A stretch of DNA of 64,000 nucleotides from Ramlibacter sp. Leaf400 (GCF_001424545.1 NZ_LMQL01000001.1:270651-334650); one strand, 5' to 3'; positions 38,830 through 48,246 are shown, counted from the first letter of the stretch. Notes: generated by a model from the sequence alone, not told the origin. Translations and numbers: made by a program.

Positions 38830-41091
38830 GTGGCCGGCGCGCAGGCGCTGGGCCCGCATCACCGAAGGCGTGCGCTTGAGCGTGCGCATCACGGTGTCCA
38901 GGTGGGCGCGGTCGCGCACCGCGACGATGAAGCGCAGGTCGGTGGCGTCCTGCGCCCTTTCCTCGTCCATGTCCACGTGGGTGATGTCGGCCTCCACGCT
39001 GGCCAGGGCGGAGGCCACGCGGGCCAGCACGCCCTTGGTGTTGGCCACCGTGACCATCACGGTGGTCTCGAAGGGCCGCACCGGCTCGTCGGCCCATTCC
39101 ACGCCGATGAAGCGCTCGGCATCCTTGTGCTGCAGGCGGCGCGCCACGGCGCAGTCGTCCAGGTGGACCACCAGGCCTTCACCGCGCCCCAGGTAGCCCA
39201 CGATGCCGTCGCCAGGCACCGGTCGGCAACAGGCCGCGAACTGCACCGAGGCGTTCTCGCTGCCGTCCAGCACCACCGCGCCCTGCGACACGTTCTCGTG
39301 CGCCGTGTAGCGCTCGCGCGTGATCAGCAGCGCGTCGGGCTTCTCGCCCAGTTCGGCCATCAGCGTCATGAGGCGCTTGGCCACGATGCCGGCGATGCGC
39401 TTGCCCAGGCCCAGGTCGGTCAGCAGCTCGGCGCGGCTCTTGTTGCCGGTGAAGCGCAGCAGCTTCTCCCACACCGCGTGGTGGCCCTCGTCGTCGGCCG
39501 GCAGCCGCTCGATGCCCTCGGCGCGCAGCGCCTGCGTGAGCAGCTTCTCGCCCAGCTCCTGCGACTCGGCCTGGGCCAGCGACTTGAGGTGGTGGCGGAT
39601 CTTGGAGCGGGCCCGCCCCGTCCGCACGAACCCCAGCCAGGCCGGGTTGGGCGTGGACACGGGCGCCGTGACCACTTCGACCACGTCGCCGTTCTTCAGC
39701 TCGGTGCGCAGCGGCACCTGCACGCCGTTGATCTTGGCGGCCACGGTGCGGTCGCCGACGTTGCTGTGGATCGCGTAGGCGAAGTCGACCACCGTCGCGC
39801 CGCGCGGCATGGCCATGATCTGGCTCTTGGGCGTGAACACGTAGACCGCGTCGGGGAACAGGTCGATCTTGACGTGGTCCCAGAACTCGGCGGCGTCGCG
39901 CGTCTCGTGCTGGATGTCCAGCAGCGACTGCAGCCACTTGGTGCCCAGGCGCTCGGCGTAGTCGCTCTCCGGGTGGCTGGCCTTGTACAGCCAGTGCGCG
40001 GCCACGCCCGATTCGGCCACCACGTGCATGGCCTCGGTGCGCATCTGGAATTCCACGCTCACGCCCGACGGGCCCACCAGCGTGGTGTGCAGCGACTGGT
40101 AGCCGTTGACCTTGGGGATGGCGATGTGGTCCTTGAAGCGGCCCGGCACCGGCTTGTACATCTGGTGCAGCACGCCCAGCGCCGTGTAGCAGTCGGTCAC
40201 CGCCGGCACGACGACACGGAAGCCGTAGATGTCGGTGACCTGGGCGAACGACAGGTGCTTCTCGTCCATCTTGCGGTAGATGGAGTAGAGGGTCTTCTCG
40301 CGCCCGGCGATGCGCACCTTCATGCCGGCCTGCTCGAAGGCGGCCTCCACCTCGCGCTGCACCTTCTGGATCAGGTCGCGGCGGCGGCTGCGCGCCTTGG
40401 CCACGGCTTTTTCCAGCACGTCGTGCCGCCAGGGCATGAGGTAGCGGAAGGCCAGCTCCTGCAGCTCGCGGTAGGTCTGGTTCAGGCCCAGGCGGTGCGC
40501 GATGGGCGCGTAGATGTCCAGCGTCTCGCGGGAGGTGCGGCCCCACTTCTCGCGGGGCACGTCTTCCAGCGTGCGCATGTTGTGGCTGCGGTCGGCCAGC
40601 TTGATCAGGATCACGCGCACGTCGCGCGCCATCGCCAGCAGCATCTTGCGGAAGGACTCGGCCTGGCCTTCCTCGCGCGTGTTGAATTGCAGCTTGTCCA
40701 GCTTGGTCAGGCCGTCCACCAGTTCGGCCACGGCCGCGCCGAAGCGCTCGATCAGCTGGGGCTTGGTGACGCCGCAGTCCTCGATGGCGTCGTGCAGCAG
40801 GGCGGCCATGAGCGCCTGCGCGTCCAGCTTCCACTCCGCGCACTGCGAGGCCACGGCGATCGGGTGCGTGATGTAGGGCTCGCCGCTGGCGCGGATCTGC
40901 CCCAGGTGGGCCTCGTCGGCGAAGCGGTAGGCCTGGCGGACCTGTTCGATCTCGGCCGGCTCCAGGTAGTCGAGCCTGGCGGTGAGCGCGGCAAAGCTCG
41001 CGGCTGCCGCATTGACGGCCGCCGGGCTGGGCATGGCCACCGGGGCCGGGCGCTGGCCCTTGCCGGTGGCCGGAGGGAGCACGGCACTCAT
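38812..41091 (-). CDS. spoT: Bifunctional (p)ppGpp synthetase/hydrolase
   Basis: 759 residues. The hydrolase half keeps its metal ligands: H76 and H100/D101 with E104/D105 in LLHDAIED. The synthetase half has RFKD (about 316), the RxKD form typical of bifunctional enzymes instead of the ExDD of RelA, then GYQSLHTT and EFQMRTEAMH. TGS, helical, CC (AACCRPVPGDGIVGYLGRG) and ACT domains follow. It should set stringent-response levels in both directions. It is downstream of rpoZ on the same strand, but a terminator lies between them. Confidence 0.96.
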   Translation of the reverse strand: MSAVLPPATGKGQRPAPVAMPSPAAVNAAAASFAALTARLDYLEPAEIEQVRQAYRFADEAHLGQIRASGEPYITHPIAVASQCAEWKLDAQALMAALLHDAIEDCGVTKPQLIERFGAAVAELVDGLTKLDKLQFNTREEGQAESFRKMLLAMARDVRVILIKLADRSHNMRTLEDVPREKWGRTSRETLDIYAPIAHRLGLNQTYRELQELAFRYLMPWRHDVLEKAVAKARSRRRDLIQKVQREVEAAFEQAGMKVRIAGREKTLYSIYRKMDEKHLSFAQVTDIYGFRVVVPAVTDCYTALGVLHQMYKPVPGRFKDHIAIPKVNGYQSLHTTLVGPSGVSVEFQMRTEAMHVVAESGVAAHWLYKASHPESDYAERLGTKWLQSLLDIQHETRDAAEFWDHVKIDLFPDAVYVFTPKSQIMAMPRGATVVDFAYAIHSNVGDRTVAAKINGVQVPLRTELKNGDVVEVVTAPVSTPNPAWLGFVRTGRARSKIRHHLKSLAQAESQELGEKLLTQALRAEGIERLPADDEGHHAVWEKLLRFTGNKSRAELLTDLGLGKRIAGIVAKRLMTLMAELGEKPDALLITRERYTAHENVSQGAVVLDGSENASVQFAACCRPVPGDGIVGYLGRGEGLVVHLDDCAVARRLQHKDAERFIGVEWADEPVRPFETTVMVTVANTKGVLARVASALASVEADITHVDMDEERAQDATDLRFIVAVRDRAHLDTVMRTLKRTPSVMRAQRLRAGHSGHGR

Positions 41092-41134
41092 GCCCACAAA
41101 TGTACCGTGAGCGTGCGCTCGCTGCCCGAGCCAA

Positions 41135-41160
41135 CAAAAAAGCACCGCGGCGCGGTGCTT
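41135..41160 (-). terminator. Rho-independent terminator between rpoZ and spoT
   Basis: AAGCACCGC (41140-41148) pairs perfectly with GCGGTGCTT (41152-41160), loop GGC. Leftward it ends in a run of six T (complement of AAAAAA at 41136-41141). It should stop most gmk-rpoZ transcription before spoT, whose start is 44 bases further on. Confidence 0.85.
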
Positions 41161-41169
41161 GATTAGGTT

Positions 41170-41199
41170 CTGGATCCCCGGCTGCGCGGGGATGCCTGG
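41170..41199. repeat. Dispersed palindromic repeat, half copy D
   Basis: CTGGATCCCCGGCTGCGCGGGGATGC-type unit (quoted here in two parts: CTGGATCCCCGG and CTGCGCGGGGATGC), in the reverse orientation to copy C. It lies between the rpoZ stop and the rpoZ terminator. Confidence 0.55.
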
Positions 41200-41210
41200 C
41201 GAGCTGGCGC

Positions 41211-41414
41211 TTAGCCAGGCACCTTCTTCAGCATCTCCAGGCCCACCTTGCCGTCGGCGATCTCGCGCAGGGCGGTGACGCCCGGCTTGTTCTTGCTCTC
41301 GATCTTGGGCGCGTGGCCTTGGCTCAGCATGCGGGCGCGGTAGGTCGCGGCCAGCACCAGCTGGAATCGGTTGGGGATCTTGTCGAGGCAGTCTTCGACG
41401 GTGATTCGGGCCAT
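41211..41414 (-). CDS. rpoZ: RNA polymerase omega subunit
   Basis: The 67-residue protein begins [20 protein letters not shown] and contains [27 protein letters not shown], the conserved omega core that latches the beta-prime subunit. Length is near the usual 67-91. It follows gmk by 18 bp. Confidence 0.97.
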   Translation of the reverse strand: MARITVEDCLDKIPNRFQLVLAATYRARMLSQGHAPKIESKNKPGVTALREIADGKVGLEMLKKVPG

Positions 41415-41432
41415 GGGGTTCTCTCTCGCGTG

Positions 41433-42053
41433 TCAGGGAATGTTGAGGGCCTTGAAGGTCGCGGCCCGGGCGCGGCGCTGGGCGGAGAACTTCAGCCGCT
41501 GGGCATGAACGATGGCCTTGAGGTCGAAAAGCGCTCGTTCGAAAAGCTCGTTGATTATAACGAAGTCGAACTCCGGCGCCTTGGACAGCTCCTCGGCCGC
41601 GTTCTTCAGCCGCAACTCGATCACCTCGGGCGCGTCCTCGCCGCGCCGCTCCAGCCGCGAGCGCAGCTCCTCCCAGCTCGGCGGCAGGATGAACACCAGC
41701 ACCGCGTTGGCGAAGATGCGCTTGATCTGCAGCGCGCCCTGGTAGTCGATCTCCAGGATCACGTCGGCGCCCCGGGCGATGCGGTCCTCGATGGCGCGCT
41801 TGGAGGTGCCGTAGCGCCGCCCGTGCACGAAGGCCCACTCGACGAATGCGTCGGCCAGCACCATGGCGTCGAATTCCTGCTCCGACACGAAGAAGTACTC
41901 GCGGCCGTGCTTTTCCTGGCCGCGGGGCGCCCGCGTGGTGTGCGAGATCGACGGCTGGACCTGCGAATCCAGCTCCATCAGCGCCTTGACCAGGCTGGAC
42001 TTGCCGGCGCCGCTGGGGGCGGCGACGACGAAAAGGTTGCCGGGATAGTCCAT
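41433..42053 (-). CDS. gmk: Guanylate kinase
   Basis: Gmk phosphorylates GMP to GDP. The 206-residue protein has P-loop APSGAGKSS (12-20), the GMP-binding [19 protein letters not shown], and [11 protein letters not shown]. First-gene neighbour is yicC, 85 bp upstream on the same strand. Confidence 0.97.
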   Translation of the reverse strand: MDYPGNLFVVAAPSGAGKSSLVKALMELDSQVQPSISHTTRAPRGQEKHGREYFFVSEQEFDAMVLADAFVEWAFVHGRRYGTSKRAIEDRIARGADVILEIDYQGALQIKRIFANAVLVFILPPSWEELRSRLERRGEDAPEVIELRLKNAAEELSKAPEFDFVIINELFERALFDLKAIVHAQRLKFSAQRRARAATFKALNIP

Positions 42054-42138
42054 CGTCAGGCCTCCGACGAGCCGCCTCTGGGAGGCCTGGGCGGGGGGCA
42101 GAGAGCTACACGAAGTGAGCGAACGTGGGGGGCCATGT

Positions 42139-43056
42139 TCATTCGATGTTCTGGACCTGCTCGCGCATCTGCTCGATCAGGACTTTCATGTCGACGGAAA
42201 TGCGGGTCAGCTCCAGCGCCGCCGACTTCGAGCCTAGGGTGTTGGCCTCGCGGTGCAGCTCCTGGATCAGGAAGTCCAGCCGCTTGCCGGCCTCGCCGCC
42301 CTTCTTGATCAGGCGCTCGATTTCCTCGATGTGGGCCGACAGGCGGGTGAGTTCCTCCGCCACGTCGATGCGGATGGCGAACGCGGTGGCCTCGGTGAGG
42401 GCGCGGTCCTGCGCCGCTTCGGGCGACGCGCCGCCCTCGGCCAGGCCCATGGCCTCCTTCCAGCGCTCCAGGAAGCGCGTGCGCTGCTGCTCCACCAGCT
42501 GCGGCACCAGCGGCCGCGCCTGCTCGGCGAGTTCGCCCAGCTGCTTCAGGTGTCCGAGCAGCATCTTGGCCAGGCGCGCGCCTTCGCGCTCGCGCGAGGC
42601 CACAAGGTCGTCGACCGCCTTCGTGGCCAGCGCCTGCAGCGCAGGCCCCAGGTCGGACGGCGGCGCTTCCTCGGCGGCGCCCAGGCGAAGGACGTCGGCC
42701 ACGCTCAGGGAGCGCGCGTCGGGCAGCCAGGTGCGCACCGTGTCCTGCACGCTGGCCAGGCGCTGCAGCATGCGGGCATTGGGATCGCGGACAGCGTCGG
42801 ACTGCGTGGACTCCAGGCCGGCGCGCAGTTCGACCTTCCCGCGTTTGAGGCGCCCCTGCAACAGTTCGCGCAGGGCGGGTTCGTGCTGGCGCAGTTCCTC
42901 GGAGAGCCGGAAGGAGAGGTCCAGGAAGCGGCTGTTGACCGAACGGATCTCCAGCCCCAGGCGGCCCTGTGGGAGAGCCTTGGTGTCTTGTCCGGGCGCG
43001 GCCTGGGCCAGGTTGTGCTGGCCGGTGGCGTAGCCCGTCATGCTGTAAACTGGCAT
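42139..43056 (-). CDS. yicC: YicC-family endoribonuclease
   Basis: 305 residues from the ATG at 43056 giving [13 protein letters not shown], the universal YicC opening. [16 protein letters not shown] and the C-terminal [21 protein letters not shown] block are conserved. E. coli YicC is reported as an endoribonuclease acting on the sRNA RyhB. YicC-gmk is a conserved pair. It diverges from the protein kinase gene, 67 bp between starts. Confidence 0.94.
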   Translation of the reverse strand: MPVYSMTGYATGQHNLAQAAPGQDTKALPQGRLGLEIRSVNSRFLDLSFRLSEELRQHEPALRELLQGRLKRGKVELRAGLESTQSDAVRDPNARMLQRLASVQDTVRTWLPDARSLSVADVLRLGAAEEAPPSDLGPALQALATKAVDDLVASREREGARLAKMLLGHLKQLGELAEQARPLVPQLVEQQRTRFLERWKEAMGLAEGGASPEAAQDRALTEATAFAIRIDVAEELTRLSAHIEEIERLIKKGGEAGKRLDFLIQELHREANTLGSKSAALELTRISVDMKVLIEQMREQVQNIE

Positions 43057-43123
43057 CGACTTGGGGGGAGTTGCGGGATTGCGAGGATAAAGGGGCGGAG
43101 CACGCCGCCCTAGACTGCAAATT

Positions 43124-44131
43124 ATGTCAAAGGTCAAGCCGGCGCCCCTGCCTCCGGATACCGTCATCGGCGGCTACCGGGTGGTGCGAAAGCTCTCCGC
43201 CGGTGGTTTCGGGGTGGTGTACCTGGCCGTCGACAACGAAGGCCAGCAGGTCGCGATCAAGGAATACCTGCCCGCTTCCCTGGCCACCCGCGCCCCCGGC
43301 GAGCTGCTGCCGCAGGTGCAGCCCGAGAAACTCTCCCTCTACCGCCTCGGCCTCAAGAGCTTCTTCGAGGAAGGCCGCTCGCTCGCGCAGATCTCGCACG
43401 CCTCGGTGGTGAGCGTGCTCAACTTCTTCCGCGAGAACGAGACCGTCTACATGGTGATGAACTACCTGGAGGGCGGGACCCTGCAGGACTTCATCATCAC
43501 CGCGCGCGAACTGAAGAAGCAGAAGGTCTTCCGCGAGTCGACCATCCGCTCGCTGTTCGACGAGATCCTGCGCGGCCTGCGCATCGTGCACCAGCACAAG
43601 ATGCTGCACCTGGACATCAAGCCGGCCAACATCTTCATCACCGACGACAACAAGGCGGTGATGATCGACTTCGGCGCGGCGCGCGAAGTGCTGTCCAAGG
43701 AAGGCAACTTCATCCGCCCGATGTACACGCCCGGCTTCGCCGCGCCCGAGATGTACCGGCGCGATTCGTCGATGGGCCCGTGGACCGACATCTATGCCAT
43801 CGGCGCCTGCATCTACGCCTGCATGCAGGGCTACCCGCCCAACGACGCGCCCCAGCGGCTGGAGAAGGACCGCCTGGCGCTGGCCCTCTCGCGCCTGCGC
43901 GGCGTGTACTCGGACAACCTGATCGAGGTGGTGGAGTGGTGCATGTCGCTCGACCCGCTGTCGCGCCCGCAATCGGTGTTCGCGCTGCAAAAGGAGCTCA
44001 GCCGCGAGGGCGAGCGCCGCTACACCAAGCTCACGGTCGGCGAGAAGATGCGCCTGCAGTTCGACAACATGGTGTCGGACTCCAAGAAGAACATCCGCAA
44101 GGCCACCCACTTCGGCGCCAAGCTGAAGTAA
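43124..44131 (+). CDS. Hanks-type serine/threonine protein kinase, non-RD
   Basis: 335 residues, soluble. Kinase motifs: Gly-rich SAGGFGVVY (25-33), K46 in VAIKE, catalytic loop HLDIKPAN (162-169) with D164, DFGAA (182-186), and an APE-like AAPE. The Arg of the usual HRD is Leu, so it is a non-RD kinase and activation-loop phosphorylation may not be needed. No transmembrane or PASTA segment. A C-terminal basic tail follows (about 300-335). A PP2C phosphatase starts 13 bp downstream, forming a kinase-phosphatase pair. Confidence 0.93.
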   Translation: MSKVKPAPLPPDTVIGGYRVVRKLSAGGFGVVYLAVDNEGQQVAIKEYLPASLATRAPGELLPQVQPEKLSLYRLGLKSFFEEGRSLAQISHASVVSVLNFFRENETVYMVMNYLEGGTLQDFIITARELKKQKVFRESTIRSLFDEILRGLRIVHQHKMLHLDIKPANIFITDDNKAVMIDFGAAREVLSKEGNFIRPMYTPGFAAPEMYRRDSSMGPWTDIYAIGACIYACMQGYPPNDAPQRLEKDRLALALSRLRGVYSDNLIEVVEWCMSLDPLSRPQSVFALQKELSREGERRYTKLTVGEKMRLQFDNMVSDSKKNIRKATHFGAKLK

Positions 44132-44144
44132 CCGGGCCCTCCAG

Positions 44145-45053
44145 ATGAAATTCTCGGTCTTCCAGATCAGCCGCAAGGGCTCGCGCGAGAAGAACGAAGA
44201 CCGCATGGGCTACTGCTACACGCGGGAGTCGGGTCTCTTCGTGCTGGCCGACGGCATGGGCGGCCACCCGGAAGGCGAAGTGGCCGCGCAGCTCGCGCTG
44301 CAGACCATCTCGGCCCTCTACCAGCGCGACGCGCGCCCGGTGGTGCGCGATCCCGCCGAGTTCCTCTCCGGCGCGCTGATGGCGGCGCACCACCAGATCA
44401 TCCGCTACGCCGGCGAGAAGGGCATGCTGGACACGCCCCGCACGACGCTGGTGGCGGCCGTCCTGCAGGGCAACTCGGCCTGCTGGGTGCACTGCGGCGA
44501 CTCGCGCCTGTACGTGGTGCGGGGCGGCGAGCTGCTCACCCGCACCCGCGACCACTCCTACCTGGAGCAGCACGCGGCGGCCATGATGAGGACGGAGCGG
44601 ATCAACCGCAACATCCTCTTCACCTGCCTGGGTTCCCCCACCAAGCCGGTGTACGACATCACGGGCCCGGTGGTGCTGCAGGAGGGCGACAAGCTGCTGC
44701 TGTGCTCCGACGGCCTGTGGAGCTCGGTGGAAGACGCCGAGATCGTGCGCCACCTCAGCGCCAAGCCGGTGTCCGAGGCCACGCCCGACCTGGTGGAGCT
44801 CGCGCTTCGAAACGGCGGCGCCACCTGCGACAACGTCACCGTGATCGCGCTGGAGTGGGAGACGCCCGACGCGTTCGAGTCCACCCACGGCGTGTCCACC
44901 GACAGCATCTCCGACGGCGTGTTCGCCTCCACCATCCAGGCCGGCGTGATGGACACGCTGATCGACGACCTGGACGACGACGCCATCGAGCGCTCGATCG
45001 CCGAGATCAACGAGGCGATCAAGCGCTCGGCCGCGCAGAAAACCAGGGGCTAG
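44145..45053 (+). CDS. PP2C-family serine/threonine phosphatase
   Basis: 302 residues. Metal-binding motifs: KNEDR (D19), LADGMGGH (D36-H41), CSDGLW and CDNVTVI. An Asp-rich C-terminal extension (about 250-302, DDLDDDAIERSIAEI) follows the catalytic domain. With the adjacent kinase it probably forms a reversible Ser/Thr phosphorylation module. The last codons and stop lie inside the left arm of a long inverted repeat. Confidence 0.93.
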   Translation: MKFSVFQISRKGSREKNEDRMGYCYTRESGLFVLADGMGGHPEGEVAAQLALQTISALYQRDARPVVRDPAEFLSGALMAAHHQIIRYAGEKGMLDTPRTTLVAAVLQGNSACWVHCGDSRLYVVRGGELLTRTRDHSYLEQHAAAMMRTERINRNILFTCLGSPTKPVYDITGPVVLQEGDKLLLCSDGLWSSVEDAEIVRHLSAKPVSEATPDLVELALRNGGATCDNVTVIALEWETPDAFESTHGVSTDSISDGVFASTIQAGVMDTLIDDLDDDAIERSIAEINEAIKRSAAQKTRG

Positions 45054-45157
45054 GGGCGAGGGGCTGGGGGCTAGGGAAACAGCCGAAAATCGGGTGTTCC
45101 CGGCCGCCGGCCTGAATCTGTTTTTCCCCTAGTCCCCAGCCCCTAGTCCCTAGCCCC
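45046..45157. repeat. Long inverted repeat rich in TAGGGG, between PP2C gene and rph
   Basis: Left arm 45046-45076 and right arm 45127-45157 match in 28 of 31 positions as inverted copies built of CTAGGGG/CTGGGG units, separated by about 50 bases. The left arm starts in the last codons of the phosphatase gene and the right arm ends six bases before the rph start codon. A TTTTTCCCC tract lies just before the right arm. In RNA it could form a strong hairpin. Confidence 0.85.
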
Positions 45158-45163
45158 TTCCCC

Positions 45164-45901
45164 ATGCAATTCATCCGCAGCGGCGGCCGCGCCGCCGACC
45201 AGCTTCGCCCCGTGCGCATCACGCGCGGCTTCACCATCCACGCCGAGGGCTCCGTCCTCATCGAGTTCGGCCTCACGCGCGTGCTGTGCACCGCCTCGGT
45301 GGAGGACAAGGTGCCTCCGCACAAGCGGGGCAGCGGCGAAGGCTGGGTCACGGCCGAGTACGGCATGCTGCCGCGCGCCACCCACACCCGCGGCGACCGC
45401 GAGGCCGCGCGCGGCAAGCAGAGCGGCCGCACCCAGGAGATCCAGCGCCTGATCGGTCGCTCGCTGCGGGCGGTGTTCGATCTCAAGGCGCTGGGCGAGC
45501 GCACGATCCACCTCGATTGCGACGTGCTGCAGGCCGATGGCGGCACGCGCACCGCCGCCATCACCGGCGCCTTCGTCGCGGCGCAGGATGCCGTCCATCA
45601 GTTGATGTCGATCGGCAAGCTGGCCGCATCGCCCATCACCGGGCCCGTGGCCGCGATCTCGGTGGGCATCGTGCAGGGCACGCCGCTGCTGGACCTGGAG
45701 TACGTGGAGGACGTCGGCTGCGACACCGACATGAACGTCGTGATGACCGGTGCCGGCCACTACGTGGAAGTGCAGGGCACGGCCGAAGGCGTGGCCTTCA
45801 CCCGCACCGAGATGGACCAGCTGCTGCGCCTGGCCGAGAAGGGCATCGCCGAACTGGTCGAACTCCAGGGCCGCGCACTGCAGCAGCCCCTGGCGTCCTG
45901 A
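45164..45901 (+). CDS. rph: Ribonuclease PH
   Basis: RNase PH trims tRNA 3' ends by phosphorolysis. The 245-residue protein opens [17 protein letters not shown] and holds [58 protein letters not shown] and the final [14 protein letters not shown] block. No Shine-Dalgarno sequence is visible before the ATG because the repeat arm occupies that space. Confidence 0.97.
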   Translation: MQFIRSGGRAADQLRPVRITRGFTIHAEGSVLIEFGLTRVLCTASVEDKVPPHKRGSGEGWVTAEYGMLPRATHTRGDREAARGKQSGRTQEIQRLIGRSLRAVFDLKALGERTIHLDCDVLQADGGTRTAAITGAFVAAQDAVHQLMSIGKLAASPITGPVAAISVGIVQGTPLLDLEYVEDVGCDTDMNVVMTGAGHYVEVQGTAEGVAFTRTEMDQLLRLAEKGIAELVELQGRALQQPLAS

Positions 45902-45911
45902 GGAGCCGGCC

Positions 45912-46520
45912 TTGCAGGTGTCGCGCATCGTCCTGGCGTCCAACAACCGCGGCAAGCTGGCGGAGCTGCAGGCCATGCTCGCGCCGCTGGGCATCGAGCT
46001 GGTGCGGCAGGCCGACCTGGGCGTGGGCGAAGCCGAGGAGCCGTTCCGCACCTTCGTCGAGAACGCCCTGGCCAAGGCGCGCCATGCCGCTCAGCACAGC
46101 GGCCTGCCGGCCCTGGCCGACGACGCGGGCCTGTGCGTCGACGCCTTTGGCGGCCTGCCCGGCGTGGACACGGCCTACTACGCCACGCAGTTCGGCTACG
46201 AGAAGGGTGACGACAACAACGTCAAGGCGCTGCTGGAACAGATGCGCGGCCTGCAGGAGCGCCGCGCCGCGCTGGTGAGCACGCTGGTGGCCGTGCGGTC
46301 GCCGCAGGACCCCGAGCCGCTGATCGCGGTCGGCCGCGCGGTCGGAGAGATCGCGCTCGAGCCGGCCGGCGAGCATGGCTTCGGCTTCGATCCGGTGATG
46401 TACATCCCGGCCTTCGGCAAGACCTTCGCGCAGCTGCCGCCCGAGGTGAAGAACGCGAACAGCCACCGCGGCCAGGCCGCCCGGCAGATGGTGCAGCTGA
46501 TGCGGGAGCGCTGGCTGTGA
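45912..46520 (+). CDS. rdgB: dITP/XTP pyrophosphatase (non-canonical purine NTPase)
   Basis: RdgB hydrolyses dITP, ITP and XTP to keep them out of DNA and RNA. It reads LASNNRGKLAELQAML, ADDAGLCVDAFGGLPGV and GEHGFGFDPVMYIP with SHRGQA at the end. AGGAG six bases upstream points to the TTG at 45912 as start (202 residues); a GTG at 45918 is in frame but too close to that site. Between rph and hemW, the normal order. Confidence 0.94.
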   Translation: MQVSRIVLASNNRGKLAELQAMLAPLGIELVRQADLGVGEAEEPFRTFVENALAKARHAAQHSGLPALADDAGLCVDAFGGLPGVDTAYYATQFGYEKGDDNNVKALLEQMRGLQERRAALVSTLVAVRSPQDPEPLIAVGRAVGEIALEPAGEHGFGFDPVMYIPAFGKTFAQLPPEVKNANSHRGQAARQMVQLMRERWL

Positions 46521-47713
46521 ACGCGACCCGACCCGATCCGGCCCACTACATGCGGCCCGGGCTGCTGCAGCTGCCGGCGCTGCCGCCGCTGTCGGTGTAC
46601 GTGCACCTGCCCTGGTGCCTGCGCAAGTGCCCCTACTGCGACTTCAACTCGCACGAGTCCAAGGGCGAGATCCCCGAGCAGCGTTATCTCGACGCCGTGA
46701 TGGCCGACCTGGAAGCCTCGCTGCCGCTGGTGTGGGGCCGCACGGTGCACAGCATCTTCATCGGTGGCGGCACGCCCAGCCTGTTCTCGCCCAAGGCGAT
46801 CGAGTCGCTGATCGCCGGCCTGCGCGCGCGGCTCAAGCTGGAGCCGGGCTGCGAGATCACGCTGGAGGCGAATCCCGGCACCTTCGAGAAGGACCGCTTC
46901 CGCGCCTTCCGCGATGCCGGCGTCACGCGGCTGTCCATCGGCGTCCAGAGCTTCGACGACCGCCACCTGCGGGCCCTGGGTCGGGTGCACGACAGCCGCC
47001 AGGCCATCGCCGCGGCGGAAGAGGCGGCACTGGCCTTCGACACCTTCAACCTGGACCTGATGTACGCCCTGCCGGGCCAGGACCTGGCCATGCTGGAGCA
47101 GGACCTGACGCAGGCGCTCGCGCTGCTGCCGCCGCACCTGTCGGTCTATCACCTGACGATCGAGCCGAACACGGTGTTCGCCAAGTTCCCGCCCAAGGTG
47201 CCGGACGACGACCTGGCCTACGCGATGCTGGACCGCATCACCGAGATGACGGGCGGCGCCGGGCTGGAGCGCTACGAGGTCTCGGCGTATGCCAAGCCCG
47301 CGCACGCCTGCCACCACAACCTGAACTACTGGCAGTTCGGCGACTACCTGGGGCTGGGCGCCGGCGCGCACGGCAAGCTGAGTTTCGCCCACCGCGTCGT
47401 GCGGCAGATCCGTTTTCGCGAGCCGCGCCTGTACATGGACAACGCCCTGGCCGGCAACGCCGTGGCGCAGGAAGAGGATGTGCCGCGCCGGCAGTTGCCG
47501 TTCGAGTTCATGCTCAATGCGCTGCGGCTGCGCCAGGGCTTTTCGCTGCAGTCCTTCTTCGAGCGCACGGGCTTGCCGCTGTCCTCGATCCAGGGCGCGC
47601 TGGGGGAGGGCGAGCGCAAGGGCTTCCTGCTGGTGGATGGCGGCTGGGTGCAGCCGACCGAGCGCGGCTTCGACTTCCTCAGCGACCTGCAGGGCCTGTT
47701 CCTGGACAGCTGA
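46517..47713 (+). CDS. hemW: Radical SAM family heme chaperone HemW
   Basis: 398 residues starting at GTG, whose bases overlap the rdgB stop by 4. The radical-SAM cluster is C-x3-C-x2-C (C34, C38, C41) in WCLRKCPYCDF, followed by GGGTPSL and the HemW-type NPGTFEK and SIGVQSFDDRHLRALGR. HemW inserts or delivers heme and is often mislabelled as an oxygen-independent coproporphyrinogen oxidase; true HemN has an extra Cys in the motif (CxxxCxxCxC), absent here. Confidence 0.92.
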   Translation: MNATRPDPAHYMRPGLLQLPALPPLSVYVHLPWCLRKCPYCDFNSHESKGEIPEQRYLDAVMADLEASLPLVWGRTVHSIFIGGGTPSLFSPKAIESLIAGLRARLKLEPGCEITLEANPGTFEKDRFRAFRDAGVTRLSIGVQSFDDRHLRALGRVHDSRQAIAAAEEAALAFDTFNLDLMYALPGQDLAMLEQDLTQALALLPPHLSVYHLTIEPNTVFAKFPPKVPDDDLAYAMLDRITEMTGGAGLERYEVSAYAKPAHACHHNLNYWQFGDYLGLGAGAHGKLSFAHRVVRQIRFREPRLYMDNALAGNAVAQEEDVPRRQLPFEFMLNALRLRQGFSLQSFFERTGLPLSSIQGALGEGERKGFLLVDGGWVQPTERGFDFLSDLQGLFLDS

Positions 47714-47737
47714 CGGGCACCGCGGCCCGAAGGCGAA

Positions 47738-48076
47738 CTAGCGGCCGCCGCCCTTGCCCGACCCCGCATGGGACTGGGCCTGCCGCACCAGATGCGGCAG
47801 CACGCTGGCGGCGCCGTGGCCCGAGCGGCCGTGCTGGCCGATGGCGCCGTATCCCTCGCGCGGCCGGCCGGGCAACTGCACGCCGGAGCGCGGCGCCGAC
47901 CAGGCCCGGGTACGCGCAACCAGGTCGCGCGCCTCGTCGACGCTGGCACCTATCGTCTCCTGGATCGCGCGGGCGGCCTCCGCGGGAGACGCGCCGCTGC
48001 CCCGCAGGAACTCCAGGGCGCGTTCGACGGCCATCCCCTGGCCGAGCGCGCGCTGTAGAAGTTCACCGTAGGTCAT
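47738..48076 (-). CDS. Small hypothetical protein
   Basis: 112 residues from the ATG at 48076 (an in-frame ATG at 48094 is possible). Residues 1-65 look helical and cytosolic (MTYGELLQRALGQGMAVERALEFLRG...EAARDLVARTRAW-type), perhaps a small helical-bundle domain; the rest is Gly/Arg/His-rich and likely disordered. It runs convergent to hemW (24 bp between stops). Not recognised; confident only that the N-terminal part looks protein-like. Confidence 0.55.
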   Translation of the reverse strand: MTYGELLQRALGQGMAVERALEFLRGSGASPAEAARAIQETIGASVDEARDLVARTRAWSAPRSGVQLPGRPREGYGAIGQHGRSGHGAASVLPHLVRQAQSHAGSGKGGGR

Positions 48077-48139
48077 GGAAACATTTTGCCCCACGGCCGC
48101 GCCACCGCAAGCTCATCCGTGGCGCGGCGCGCGCGCCTC

Positions 48140-48145
48140 TAGAAT
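48140..48145 (+). promoter_or_regulatory. Probable -10 element of tRNA-Ser
   Basis: TAGAAT, 11 bases before the mature 5' end of tRNA-Ser. No -35 is recognisable in the GC-rich stretch upstream. Confidence 0.45.
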
Positions 48146-48156
48146 GCCGGTCTTCC

Positions 48157-48246
48157 GGAAGCGTGGCAGAGCGGTTGAATGCACCGGTCTTGAAAACCGG
48201 CGATGTCGCAAGACATCCGTGAGTTCGAATCTCACCGCTTCCGCCA
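48157..48246 (+). tRNA. tRNA-Ser (TGA)
   Basis: A 90-base class II tRNA with a long variable arm and encoded CCA. Acceptor GGAAGCG pairs with CGCTTCC; anticodon stem CCGGT/ACCGG closes loop CTTGAAA, giving TGA, which reads UCN codons. The T arm has GTTCGAA. Confidence 0.97.
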
